Positions 7,588 to 15,094 of a stretch of DNA of 15,269 nt are shown piece by piece. The DNA comes from Caldifarciminota bacterium. GTDB lineage: Bacteria; Hydrothermota; Tepidihabitantia; Tepidihabitantales; Tepidihabitantaceae. The DNA is taken from positions 1 to 15,269 of the forward strand of contig DSBX01000226.1 in NCBI GenBank assembly GCA_011049385.1, written 5' to 3'. The stretch's first letter is position 1, and each line of letters starts with the position of its first letter. A program made the translations under genes and the position numbers. The notes under the pieces are model-generated. The model saw nothing but the letters and a program-made list of their open reading frames with translations. It was not told the DNA's origin and made no database searches.

Positions 7588-10500
7588 ATGCGGGGCAAGT
7601 ACGTAGTCATCGGCCTGTTGCTGGTCGGGCTGGCTTTTCTCGTGTCCTGGCTGGTCCGGATAGAGCGGGAACGGCGTCGCCCCCTGACGGTTCGGGTGGT
7701 CGAACCGGCGCGCGAGCCGGCGGAAATCAACGCCTCGACCGAGCGAATCGAGGCGGCCGCGGCCGCGGCGGAAGTAATGTTCCGCTGTGTCGGGGACCGG
7801 TTCGAGCGGCTGGTGGCGTCCCGCGATGCACGCGGCGAGAAGAGCGAAGCCTGGCAGGAATTCTTTGTCATCGGCGCCAACCTCGGGGTTGCCCTGCCCG
7901 GGCATTACCCGACCGAGTTCAGCGCCACGCGCGCCGACTATTTCCGCTGGCTCAAACAGATGGGCGACGCGGGCATCAACACGGTCCGGGTCTACACGAT
8001 ACTGCCCCCGGATTTCTACCGGGCGCTGGCCGAGTATAACTTCCGGCACGCCGGGCGGCCGGTTTTCCTGTTGCAGGGTATCTGGGCCGAACTGCCCGAA
8101 TCCAACGACCTGTTCGACCGGGATTACACCCGCGCGCTCAAACAGGAAATCCGCGACGCGGTCGATGTCGTGTCCGGCCGGGCGGTCCTGCCCGAGCGAA
8201 CGGGCCACGCGGCGGGCGTCTACCCGGCAGATGTTTCGGCCTTCACGCTCGGTTACCTTTTCGGCCGCGAGTGGGAGCCGGAAGCGCTTATTGTCACCGA
8301 TACCGCCAACCGGGCGGTGCGCAGTTACGACGGGTTTTTCTTCAACGTGCCGACCGGCAGCCCGACCGAGATCTGGTTGGCCGGGATGCTTGACTACCTG
8401 GTCCAGTACGAGGCACTCGCCTGCGGGGTCCAGCGGCCGGTTGCCTTCGTCAACTGGATGCCGCTCGACCCGCTGTTCCATCCCAGCGAGTACGCCCAAA
8501 GGTCGGCCACGCGCGAACGGGACGAGGACCTCGTGACCCTGGACCCGCTCGCGGTCCAGACCACGCCCGCCCTGCGGGCCGGCTACTACGCAGCCTACCA
8601 CGTCTATCCCTACTACCCGGATTTCATCTTCCTCGAGCCGCGCTATCGGGAACACCGCAACGCCCGGGGTGAACCGGACCACTACGCCGGCTACCTGAAC
8701 GACCTGAAACGGTACCACGCCGGCCTGCCGCTGCTGGTGGCCGAGTTCGGCGTGCCTTCCTCACGCGGCAGTTCCCATCACAGCTGGCTGGGGATGAACC
8801 ACGGCGGTCACGACGAGGCGGAGCAGGCTCAGATGAACCTGGCGATGCTCGAGGCGATTCATACGGAAGGCTGTGCGGGCGGAATCCTGTTCGCCTGGCT
8901 GGACGAGTGGTTCAAGCGTAACTGGCTGGTTGATGAGTTCTCGGTCCCGGCCGACCGGGTACGGCTCTGGCATAATGTCCAGAATCCGGAGCAGTGCTTC
9001 GGTATGGTCAAGTTCGGGCGGGAGATGGTAACGGTCGACGGCGACACGAGCGACTGGACCGGCCGGCCCCTGGCGCAGGCGCGCGACCCGGGGTCGGGCA
9101 TCACCGCTCTCCGGGCCGCGGCCGACGAGGAGTACTGCTACCTGAGGCTTGACCTGGCGCGGGAGCCGGACTGGTCGCGATACGTCATCGGTATCGCCAT
9201 TGACACCTACGACCCGAAGGCGGGCAACACGCGGCTGGGCCGGTTCGGACTGGACTGCGCCAACGGCACCGAGTTCCTGGTCCTGCTCCGCGACACCAGC
9301 GATGCCGAGGTACTGGTTGACAGCGGGTACTCGCTCTACCACGACCCGCATTCGGGTGCGCTATCCGCCCGGAGGACGGTCCCGCGCCGCGACGGCGCAT
9401 TCGTAGCTCAGCGACTCATCAGCAATCACCGGCGGGTGACCCCATCCGGCGAAACCATTCCCGCCTATGCGACCGAATACGGCCGACTCCGTTTCGGCCG
9501 CTCCGACGATAACTCGCTTGCCGACTGGTACGCCCGCGGCCGCGTGATCGAAATCCGTCTGCCCTGGGCATTGCTGAACGTATCGGACCCGTCCTCTTTC
9601 CAGGTTCTGCAGAACGATACCCTGGTCGGGGGAATGCAGTCGGTCACGACACCGGGTCTTGCCTTCTCGGCCTTTATCGCGGACGAGAGCACGCCCGGCA
9701 AGGTTGTTGCCGCGCTACCGTCGGCAAAGGGAGGCGTGCTCCGGTTCACCCGGCGCTGGCGCTGGCGCGGGTGGGAACAGCCGAAGTACCGGGAGCGTCT
9801 CAAGGCCGGCTATCACCTTTTCGCGGCCGGTCTGGGTCCGGCTCTCTCCGACTCGGCGTCACGGCGGGCCGGCCTGGCCCGGCTGGCCGGCACAAGGGCC
9901 GATGCGGACGGGAACATCGTGGCCCGGCTCACCCGATTCCCGGATGACCGACCGGGGGCGGTGTCAATCAGTTTCGACTACGGTTCCCACGACCAGTTGA
10001 CGCATGCGGTGCCGGTCCTGGACCTGTACGGGATGAAGGCCGGGTTCGGCCTGGTGGCCGACTGGACCGAAGCCCAGGCAGGCTGGCACGCGGATGGCGA
10101 CGGCGCGCCTCTGTTGCGGCTCGGGGTTGCCGAGGCGAAGAGCCTGCTGGTCGAGGGCCATACAGTTGCGGTGTTGGAGCCGGGTCTCACCGGGCGGCCG
10201 GAACGGTTACCGGACGCGGTGAGCGCGTTAGAGCGGGCGCTGGGCGCCCGGGTGCGCGTCTGCCATTATCCCGATGGTGCGGACGGACCGTCCTCGGTCG
10301 AGGCCGCGCGCCGCTCCGGGTTGTGGTTCGGGCGCGGTGCCGGCGACCGTCACAACCCGGCTGCCGGCTTCGATCGGTTCCGGCTCAACAGCTTCGTTGT
10401 CCGGAGCGATACCCGGCCCGGCCCCGGCGAGTTCGCACAGGTTCTTGACCGCGGCCGGGGTATGTGGACGGTCTTTCAATACCAGCAGGTCATCGGCCCG

Positions 10501-10899
10501 GAATCGCGGGAAGTCGAGGTGACGGAACGCCGTCGCTCCGCCCATCTTCATTCGGTCTCACCTCTGACTTTCGGGCGTCATATCCGGCTGGTCCGCAACT
10601 TCGGCGCCTGGGTTGCGCCGATTGATGAAGTCGGTCGCTATCTGCTCCAGTATCGGCAGGCACGGCTGGACCTGCGGCAGTCCGAAAATGTCGCTAACCT
10701 CCGTATCTACGGGGTTCGGACGGACGGAATGCCGCCGGTGCCGATGTCGGTTGTGCTGGAACTGCCCTGGGAATGGGTGATGGTGACCGGGTCGGTCGCG
10801 GACGGGATTTACTCGCCCCGCAACCGGCGCCTGCTGGTCAAGGCACTGCCCGGCCGGGAAGTCACGCTCAGCCGGCTTGCCGGGATGGATTCCCGGTGA
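7588..10899 (+). CDS. Membrane-anchored GH-A TIM barrel, CBM9-like and degenerate CE4-like multidomain protein
   Basis: 1103 residues from ATG 7588, one base after the previous stop; the frame is open further upstream but only as a shadow of the barrel gene. Residues 5-24 are a membrane anchor. Residues about 95-450 are a glycoside-hydrolase clan A TIM barrel: AGINTVRVYTILP, GYLFGREWEPE with candidate acid/base E228, LLVAEFGVPSS with candidate nucleophile E386, and WLDEWFKRNW (437-446). Residues about 478-720 resemble a CBM9/DOMON sandwich (VDGDTSDW, D484-W490). Residues about 785-1010 are a second NodB-like domain: SFDYG (D797, Y798), GHTVAVLEPG (H858) and RVCHYPDG (890-897). A C-terminal beta domain like that of the first operon gene ends the protein. 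Inferred role: trimming or shaping the exported polymer. Arg instead of Asn before E228 is unusual for clan A, so catalysis is not certain. Confidence 0.8.
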   Translation: MRGKYVVIGLLLVGLAFLVSWLVRIERERRRPLTVRVVEPAREPAEINASTERIEAAAAAAEVMFRCVGDRFERLVASRDARGEKSEAWQEFFVIGANLGVALPGHYPTEFSATRADYFRWLKQMGDAGINTVRVYTILPPDFYRALAEYNFRHAGRPVFLLQGIWAELPESNDLFDRDYTRALKQEIRDAVDVVSGRAVLPERTGHAAGVYPADVSAFTLGYLFGREWEPEALIVTDTANRAVRSYDGFFFNVPTGSPTEIWLAGMLDYLVQYEALACGVQRPVAFVNWMPLDPLFHPSEYAQRSATRERDEDLVTLDPLAVQTTPALRAGYYAAYHVYPYYPDFIFLEPRYREHRNARGEPDHYAGYLNDLKRYHAGLPLLVAEFGVPSSRGSSHHSWLGMNHGGHDEAEQAQMNLAMLEAIHTEGCAGGILFAWLDEWFKRNWLVDEFSVPADRVRLWHNVQNPEQCFGMVKFGREMVTVDGDTSDWTGRPLAQARDPGSGITALRAAADEEYCYLRLDLAREPDWSRYVIGIAIDTYDPKAGNTRLGRFGLDCANGTEFLVLLRDTSDAEVLVDSGYSLYHDPHSGALSARRTVPRRDGAFVAQRLISNHRRVTPSGETIPAYATEYGRLRFGRSDDNSLADWYARGRVIEIRLPWALLNVSDPSSFQVLQNDTLVGGMQSVTTPGLAFSAFIADESTPGKVVAALPSAKGGVLRFTRRWRWRGWEQPKYRERLKAGYHLFAAGLGPALSDSASRRAGLARLAGTRADADGNIVARLTRFPDDRPGAVSISFDYGSHDQLTHAVPVLDLYGMKAGFGLVADWTEAQAGWHADGDGAPLLRLGVAEAKSLLVEGHTVAVLEPGLTGRPERLPDAVSALERALGARVRVCHYPDGADGPSSVEAARRSGLWFGRGAGDRHNPAAGFDRFRLNSFVVRSDTRPGPGEFAQVLDRGRGMWTVFQYQQVIGPESREVEVTERRRSAHLHSVSPLTFGRHIRLVRNFGAWVAPIDEVGRYLLQYRQARLDLRQSENVANLRIYGVRTDGMPPVPMSVVLELPWEWVMVTGSVADGIYSPRNRRLLVKALPGREVTLSRLAGMDSR

Positions 10900-10937
10900 G
10901 CTGTCGAGCCTGAAGCCCGGTCAACGTATCTCAGCCA

Positions 10938-10953
10938 CGGGCCGCTTCGCCCG
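10938..10953 (+). terminator. Weak hairpin after the polysaccharide operon
   Basis: CGGGC (10938-10942), loop CGCTTC, GCCCG (10949-10953) makes a 5-bp GC stem about 40 nt after the last stop. There is no T-tract, so it is only a possible transcription end or RNA 3' barrier. Confidence 0.25.
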
Positions 10954-11322
10954 GTCGTGACCGATGCTCCCCGAGTCCGTGAAGTACAAGTCGCGGCGCA
11001 GGAGCCCGGTTACCGCTTTCTCTCCCCGGTGGAAACACGGGAAACCCGGGACACTTCATCCCATACTTTCCAGCCTCTGGTCAGCTTTCTGTTGGATACG
11101 GCAGGTCAGGCGACTGCCGGGCAATCATCACGAAACAAGGGAGAAGGTGGGCCCCGGTTAGCCCGGGCCGGACGCCGGAGGGAACTGCCGGGCGGGAGAG
11201 CCGGAAACTACCGGCCTACTCGGGTGCGGTCACGCGAACTGAGTATTGTGTTGCCCGCACTCCGTCGTCCGGCCTGCCTGACCGCGGCGACTCACCGGAG
11301 AGGTCCTCGGGGAACGCCGCCA
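10954..11322. other. Gene-free intergenic region
   Basis: The frames here are rich in Arg, Pro and Gly and show no family resemblance, no ribosome site and no signal or membrane segment. Several GC hairpins are possible, such as GCCGG-AAACTA-CCGGC at 11200-11215 and GGCCC/GGGCC around 11149-11168. They do not assemble into a structured RNA class that I recognise. Confidence 0.4.
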
Positions 11323-11350
11323 TTGACAAACCGCTGATGACGTCTATACT
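11323..11350 (+). promoter_or_regulatory. Strong sigma70-type promoter facing the hairpin cluster
   Basis: A perfect TTGACA (11323-11328), a 16-nt spacer and TATACT (11345-11350, five of six matches). Transcription would start near 11357, at the first arm of the first hairpin. It points into the 3' end of the DUF3800 gene, which lies on the other strand, and no convincing plus-strand protein gene follows. Confidence 0.7.
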
Positions 11351-11356
11351 GAAGTT

Positions 11357-11430
11357 AATCCAGTTATCTGGAGGTGGATTGCCCGCGCAGGGCAAGCGTG
11401 AAAGCGCCCCGCAAGGGGCACTTTCATTCT
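11357..11430 (+). ncRNA. Candidate small RNA of three consecutive hairpins
   Basis: Starting 7 nt after the -10 box come three perfect or near-perfect stems. AATCCA (11357-11362) pairs with TGGATT (11375-11380), with an inner alternative CCAG-TTAT-CTGG. TTGCCC (11379-11384) pairs with GGGCAA (11390-11395) around GCGCA. TGAAAG plus GCCCC (11399-11410) pairs with GGGGC plus CTTTCA (11415-11426) around GCAA, with a single C-A mismatch. The last stem is terminator-like, though the T-run is short. The first two stems share TT, so they may be alternative. The third stem holds the stop codon of the convergent DUF3800 gene and could be that gene's 3' end structure as well. Confidence 0.5.
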
Positions 11431-12251
11431 GGGAAGAGCACATAGCCGTAGCCTTCCACGGTACCCTGGTACAGTTGACGGTTGAACTTGCCCTCTACAG
11501 CAGTGAGCACCTTCTCGGCGAACGCGGGGAAGGTCGGTGCGCGACGTCCGTACCTGGACAGCACCAGTGACCGGACTGGATGTGCCAAGATGTCCGATAG
11601 CTGCAGGCCGGCGATGTTCGCTGACTTGGGCTTGATCTTCAGGTGGCGACTGGTCAGCGCTTGCTGGAACACCGACGCGGACCACCGCCAGGCACCGTGG
11701 GTGTGTACCCACTCATACGAGTCCGACAGCAACCGGTCCTCCTTCTTTCCACGACTCTCGGCCATCACGTCCCCATGTCGGTTCACGTGATTCAAGTACC
11801 CGCAGTAGCGCTGGAGCATGAAGCCAAGCGCCAGGTGGTAAGGATGCGAGGGTGAGGGGTACTTGGCGCGGAGTTCGGCCTTGTCTATCACGATGGCGAC
11901 CAGGGAGAAGTCCGTTTGCGATATGAGTTCCACAAGGTCCCGGTCGAAAGCACCTCGTGCTCCTTCGTCGCGCAGACGCCAGAACGACCCGCGGCAGTTG
12001 ACGATGTCTTCACGGTGCAGGATGACCGGATCGTCCGGGCTGTGTGGAATGTGTTTCTGCTTGAATGCCTCCAGTCCGGCGTGGAAGTTCGCGTAGGCAT
12101 TGCCTCTGAACCAGCAGCCGAGCAGGCACAGGTATCGGTGGTGTTCCTTCTCCAGCGCCTTGAGCACATGGTCGCCGGACTCATCCAGGTACAGGCGGAA
12201 GCGCTGTTCCGGTGCCGGGTGATTCCGGGCCGGATGTGCGTCACCTGTCAC
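11424..12251 (-). CDS. DUF3800 protein (predicted metal-dependent nuclease-like)
   Basis: 275 residues from GTG 12251, which overlaps the stop of the upstream fragment as GTGA; GGAGGA at 12266-12261 is its ribosome site about 9 nt away. The family signature is clear: YLDESGD (D23, E24) at the N-terminus, LHREDI (E81), an acidic central AESRGKKED segment (E165, E171, D172) and IAGLQLSDILAHPVR (D220) near the C-terminus. These spaced acidic residues fit the RNase H-like fold proposed for DUF3800, whose members often lie in defence islands or by restriction genes. The biochemical activity is not established. Coupling to a restriction-modification C-terminal fragment suggests that it was originally the partner of a type IIG enzyme. 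Its stop lies inside a hairpin (11399-11426) that could end its mRNA. Confidence 0.85.
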   Translation of the reverse strand: MTGDAHPARNHPAPEQRFRLYLDESGDHVLKALEKEHHRYLCLLGCWFRGNAYANFHAGLEAFKQKHIPHSPDDPVILHREDIVNCRGSFWRLRDEGARGAFDRDLVELISQTDFSLVAIVIDKAELRAKYPSPSHPYHLALGFMLQRYCGYLNHVNRHGDVMAESRGKKEDRLLSDSYEWVHTHGAWRWSASVFQQALTSRHLKIKPKSANIAGLQLSDILAHPVRSLVLSRYGRRAPTFPAFAEKVLTAVEGKFNRQLYQGTVEGYGYVLFPE

Positions 12252-12409
12252 CGAGTTGACTCCTCCACAATCCTGACTTCCTTCTCCGTCAGCCCATACA
12301 ACTCATACACCAGCGCGTCAATGGCCTTGTCGGTCGCGGCAATCCGGCGTTCGATGCTCGTCTTCACCGCGCCTTTGGCCTTCGGTAGTTTCTTGTGCAG
12401 GCTGACCAT
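12248..12409 (-). pseudogene. C-terminal remnant of a type IIG restriction-modification protein
   Basis: 53 codons from ATG 12409 to TGA at 12250-12248. The product starts MVSLHKKLPKAKG and contains IERRIAATDKAIDALVYELY followed by GLTEKEVRIVEES. From memory this is the stereotyped C-terminal tail of Eco57I-type and related N6-adenine methylase/restriction proteins, where LHKKL...TD..ID.LVYELYGLT.EE closes a protein of about 1000 residues. Nothing of the catalytic body precedes it: an in-frame TGA stands three codons before the ATG, and the gene upstream is unrelated. G+C in one counted line is 62%. It could still be translated as a small protein, and its stop is coupled to the DUF3800 start. 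Confidence 0.75.
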
Positions 12410-12471
12410 GCGTATTCATACGGTTACACACGCAGCAGTATGGCATCGCCGCAATATGGTACCATCACTTA

Positions 12472-14775
12472 CTAGGGGTTCTGAGGTGCGGATGCCCAGT
12501 ACTTGCTATGCGTCCGTTGAGCCAGTTTCTCCAGCATATCGCGGCCATTGATGTCTGAGAGCCCATTGATTTCTAACTCTTCCTGGGTGAGGACTATGGC
12601 TCTATGACGGTATTTCTCGTTGACGCTGCGGCATACTTCAAGCTCTTCTCGCTCGAACTGGGCAAGTTTGGCAAAGATGATGTACACGGTGAAACCCGCT
12701 CTGTCCTCGAGGATGCGGGCTACACTTAGGAGCTTCCTGGCTTCCCCAGAGGTAATACCTTCTTTCCCGTAGTTCTTGCACTCACCCAGGACCACTTGCA
12801 CCTTGTCCTTTCGTGTGAAGAGCGTACTTAGGGGGCTATGAATCACAAGCAAATCAGTTTCGCATCTGCCGCTATCGAGAATGCTGGCATTCGCCAGATT
12901 CATGCTTGGCAGGATGATCGGAGGGCTTTCGCCAAGAAAATTCCTCATATGCTGCGTATGGAGCAGTTGCATGACCAATACTACCGGGATTGCACCCGAC
13001 AGATTGTCGCTTGCGCCAAACACTCCCGACCTACGGTACTTCCAGTCTTTACCTTTGAGCTGAAGTGCCACATCAAATCGGCTGCGACAATACTCACAGG
13101 TAGCCGTGGCTACCGCATCATCAAGGTGTCTCCAGAACTTGAGCGAGCAGCTAGGGCAGGCAAACTCCAGCCCGATTTGCAGTATGCCTCTCTTTACGAG
13201 ATGGTTGAACACAGCTTGGGGGGTAAGCTGACCATGCTGGCCGCTATCCAAGATGAGGTCATTGTACTTAGCTAATTCCCTGCCTATCAGTTCCAACGCC
13301 TCATCGCGCGTGAACGCCTTCATGGGGTTGTGCTTCTGAATAAGTTGCCGGACACCGCTGATCTTGAAAACTCGACAACCCTGCAACCCTCCCATATGGC
13401 CTATGATGCGGGCTGCAACCAGCCCCGCCTCACTTATCTCCGCCTTGATGCCGAATGCTTCGAAGACTCTCTCAGCGAAACACCTCTTTCGGACCGCCCC
13501 GAACTTGAGGCTGTTACTGTCACTCTTCACAATAACGCCCAAGTCGTTCAATTCGGACCTGACCCCCCCGATAATGCCACACTCCTTGGAAAGGAACTGG
13601 TTTACCAGAGGAACATATGGCGGACTCAGTGTATACTCGTCTGGCAGGCCAAACTCAACCGGACAACTTACACCTGCGATGTGATGCTGTAAGTTCGACA
13701 GTGGGGCATCGTCCGCAAACGGTCTCCTAGGAAGCTGGAACGCTACGGCGGGCCGCCTTTCATGCTCGACGAGCATGGCCAGCACATTCTGGCCCGGGCC
13801 TGCGATAATGTACGGCTCCGTACCAGCCGCGGCGAAGGTCTCATCATCTGCGATGCAGCGAGTGGCGTTCGCTACAGCGACGTCCAGTTCGTCCCGTCTC
13901 TCCCCTCTGCTGGTCCAGACCGAAATCGGGCCGAAAAGCTCAAGGATGGGGCCCTTGGGCCGTGCCTCTAGTGCACCAAGCCAATGGTCCTTGAGTCCGG
14001 TCATGCGCTTCGTGTATTGAGGGTCGTAGAAGACGAGCTCAATGCCCGCCGCCCTCAGATTCCAGAAGTTCACAATATCGGCGAATGCGGAAGCGCTCCC
14101 GATGAAAACACCGGGGTAGTTACCGAGGTAGTTCGTCGGCTCCATGACGTTGAGCCCAAGCGTAGTTAGCTGATTGGGTGTGTATGCCTTCCAACTGTCG
14201 GATGGTAACGGGTCTTCCTTGCCCACAGTTTGCCACGAATGCTCCAGTCCAAGAGCTTGGACGACGAGATGTCCATAGTCGGGGCAGTCACTGCCGGGAT
14301 CAGGATAACCGCCGAACTGCGACAGCATGATGTGTCGTAGAGGGTCGTCGTCTTCCCAAACGTATTGATGATAGTCATCTGCTGCGAAATCGAACCCGTT
14401 TGCCTTGCGCGCGGCCGCTCGGGCCAACACCGCGACATCCACTAGGTTGGCCGTCGGTTCGCGACGTCCCGTGAAGTGGAAGTGATTGAACAGCTCAGTC
14501 GTGTACAGACACTTCAACCACGAGAACTGATCTACGAACTCCCTCAGCTCTCTATCGGCGCTAACTGCATATAGGGCTGTGAGTCGGAACTTCCTTACAA
14601 GCCGCCTGCATTCAGCATCACGCTCCTTGCTGACGGGGATTACCGGGTTGTATCTTCCACCCCAGAAGCAATGCGTCAGTCTGATAGCCCTTACGAGGTC
14701 GTCGATGTTCCCGTCTGTAACGCACCAGCCGATTCTGAAAGGCCGGTACTCAATCCGAAGCTCAAGAGCGTTCAT
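12472..14775 (-). CDS. Unrecognised 767-residue protein with zinc ribbon and PD-(D/E)XK nuclease signature
   Basis: Start ATG 14775 is chosen over an in-frame ATG at 14805 because AAGGAG stands five bases before it and the codon overlaps the upstream stop as ATGA. The N-terminal 500 residues match no family I know; they include a WGGRYNPVIPV motif near residue 40 and several Trp/Tyr-rich stretches. A four-Cys zinc ribbon follows (C540, C543, C560, C563 in CPSC and CEYC). The C-terminal part has the layout of a restriction-endonuclease-like fold: TDLLVI with D641, then VVLGECKNYG with E665 and K667, then a helix rich in charged residues. By inference it is a nuclease, perhaps an anti-phage effector that recognises nucleic acid with its N-terminal part. 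G+C is visibly lower than in both neighbours (47% in one counted line), which suggests transfer. Confidence 0.8.
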   Translation of the reverse strand: MNALELRIEYRPFRIGWCVTDGNIDDLVRAIRLTHCFWGGRYNPVIPVSKERDAECRRLVRKFRLTALYAVSADRELREFVDQFSWLKCLYTTELFNHFHFTGRREPTANLVDVAVLARAAARKANGFDFAADDYHQYVWEDDDPLRHIMLSQFGGYPDPGSDCPDYGHLVVQALGLEHSWQTVGKEDPLPSDSWKAYTPNQLTTLGLNVMEPTNYLGNYPGVFIGSASAFADIVNFWNLRAAGIELVFYDPQYTKRMTGLKDHWLGALEARPKGPILELFGPISVWTSRGERRDELDVAVANATRCIADDETFAAAGTEPYIIAGPGQNVLAMLVEHERRPAVAFQLPRRPFADDAPLSNLQHHIAGVSCPVEFGLPDEYTLSPPYVPLVNQFLSKECGIIGGVRSELNDLGVIVKSDSNSLKFGAVRKRCFAERVFEAFGIKAEISEAGLVAARIIGHMGGLQGCRVFKISGVRQLIQKHNPMKAFTRDEALELIGRELAKYNDLILDSGQHGQLTPQAVFNHLVKRGILQIGLEFACPSCSLKFWRHLDDAVATATCEYCRSRFDVALQLKGKDWKYRRSGVFGASDNLSGAIPVVLVMQLLHTQHMRNFLGESPPIILPSMNLANASILDSGRCETDLLVIHSPLSTLFTRKDKVQVVLGECKNYGKEGITSGEARKLLSVARILEDRAGFTVYIIFAKLAQFEREELEVCRSVNEKYRHRAIVLTQEELEINGLSDINGRDMLEKLAQRTHSKYWASAPQNP

Positions 14776-14945
14776 TGGCTCTCCTTGATACTGGCGACGT
14801 CCCAACCGAGCGCCTCGAAGAACGGGTCGAGGAAGTCGCGGCGGAGCTGGGTCTCGTTGTAGGCCGGGGTGCGGTAGGAAGCGAGGTTGCGGTCGAAGGT
14901 TTCGACCAGCCGCTTGGGCGAGTCCAGGGCTTTCGTGTCGGCCAT
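14772..14945 (-). pseudogene. N-terminal remnant of a type IIG restriction-modification protein
   Basis: 57 codons from ATG 14945 to TGA at 14774-14772. The product contains LVETFDRNLASYRTPAYNET followed by QLRRDFLDPFFEALGWDV, which from memory matches the extreme N-terminus of Eco57I-like type IIG enzymes (RFDRN...YNETQLRREFIDPFF.ALGWDV). In such proteins the helical N-terminus leads into an endonuclease core and a methylase; here it stops at an ATGA overlap with the unrelated nuclease gene. A counted line gives 67% G+C, like the rest of the window. It now acts at most as a short leader peptide coupled to the nuclease gene, driven by the promoter at 15002-15029. Confidence 0.75.
14781..14786 (-). 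promoter_or_regulatory. Ribosome binding site that decides the nuclease start at 14775
   Basis: AAGGAG on the minus strand lies five bases before ATG 14775 and inside the end of the N-terminal remnant. It makes this start better than the upstream in-frame ATG at 14805, which has no such site. Confidence 0.65.
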
Positions 14946-15001
14946 CGTCAATGACTCGGCCTCGGCACGGCGCTGGCAGGAGGCTGTTTCATCCTGCGCT
15001 C

Positions 15002-15029
15002 AGCATAACCCGCACGCCTGTCCTGTCAA
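15002..15029 (-). promoter_or_regulatory. Sigma70-type promoter of the defence-like operon
   Basis: On the minus strand TTGACA (15029-15024), a 16-nt spacer and TATGCT (15007-15002, four of six matches). Transcription would start near 14995, about 50 nt before the ATG of the N-terminal RM remnant. It has the same -35 and spacer as the promoters at 1713-1740 and 11323-11350. Confidence 0.6.
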
Positions 15030-15094
15030 GCCGTCCGGACCGGTTGGGAACGTACTCCCCACCCGCACCCCCTCCTGCCTTCCGGGAATGGCCT

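Noticed and set aside
11140..11230. Resemblance of the GC-rich hairpin text to a group II intron or RNase P RNA segment
   Set aside because: Only loose similarity to short motifs; no domain V, no conserved RNase P core and no reverse transcriptase nearby.
10957..11337. 126-codon plus-strand frame in the intergenic region
   Set aside because: Low-complexity Arg/Gly/Pro content, no ribosome site, and it runs over the promoter at 11323.
11337..11570. 77-codon plus-strand frame after the strong promoter
   Set aside because: It starts before the -10 box and runs antisense through the well-supported DUF3800 gene; the hairpins explain the region better.
12456..12465. Perfect 10-bp palindrome ATGGTACCAT between the nuclease gene and the RM tail
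   Set aside because: Too short and isolated to call an operator or attachment site, although it lies at the insert border.
12838..13275. 145-codon plus-strand frame inside the nuclease gene
   Set aside because: Fully antisense to the zinc-ribbon and nuclease motifs; no family resemblance.
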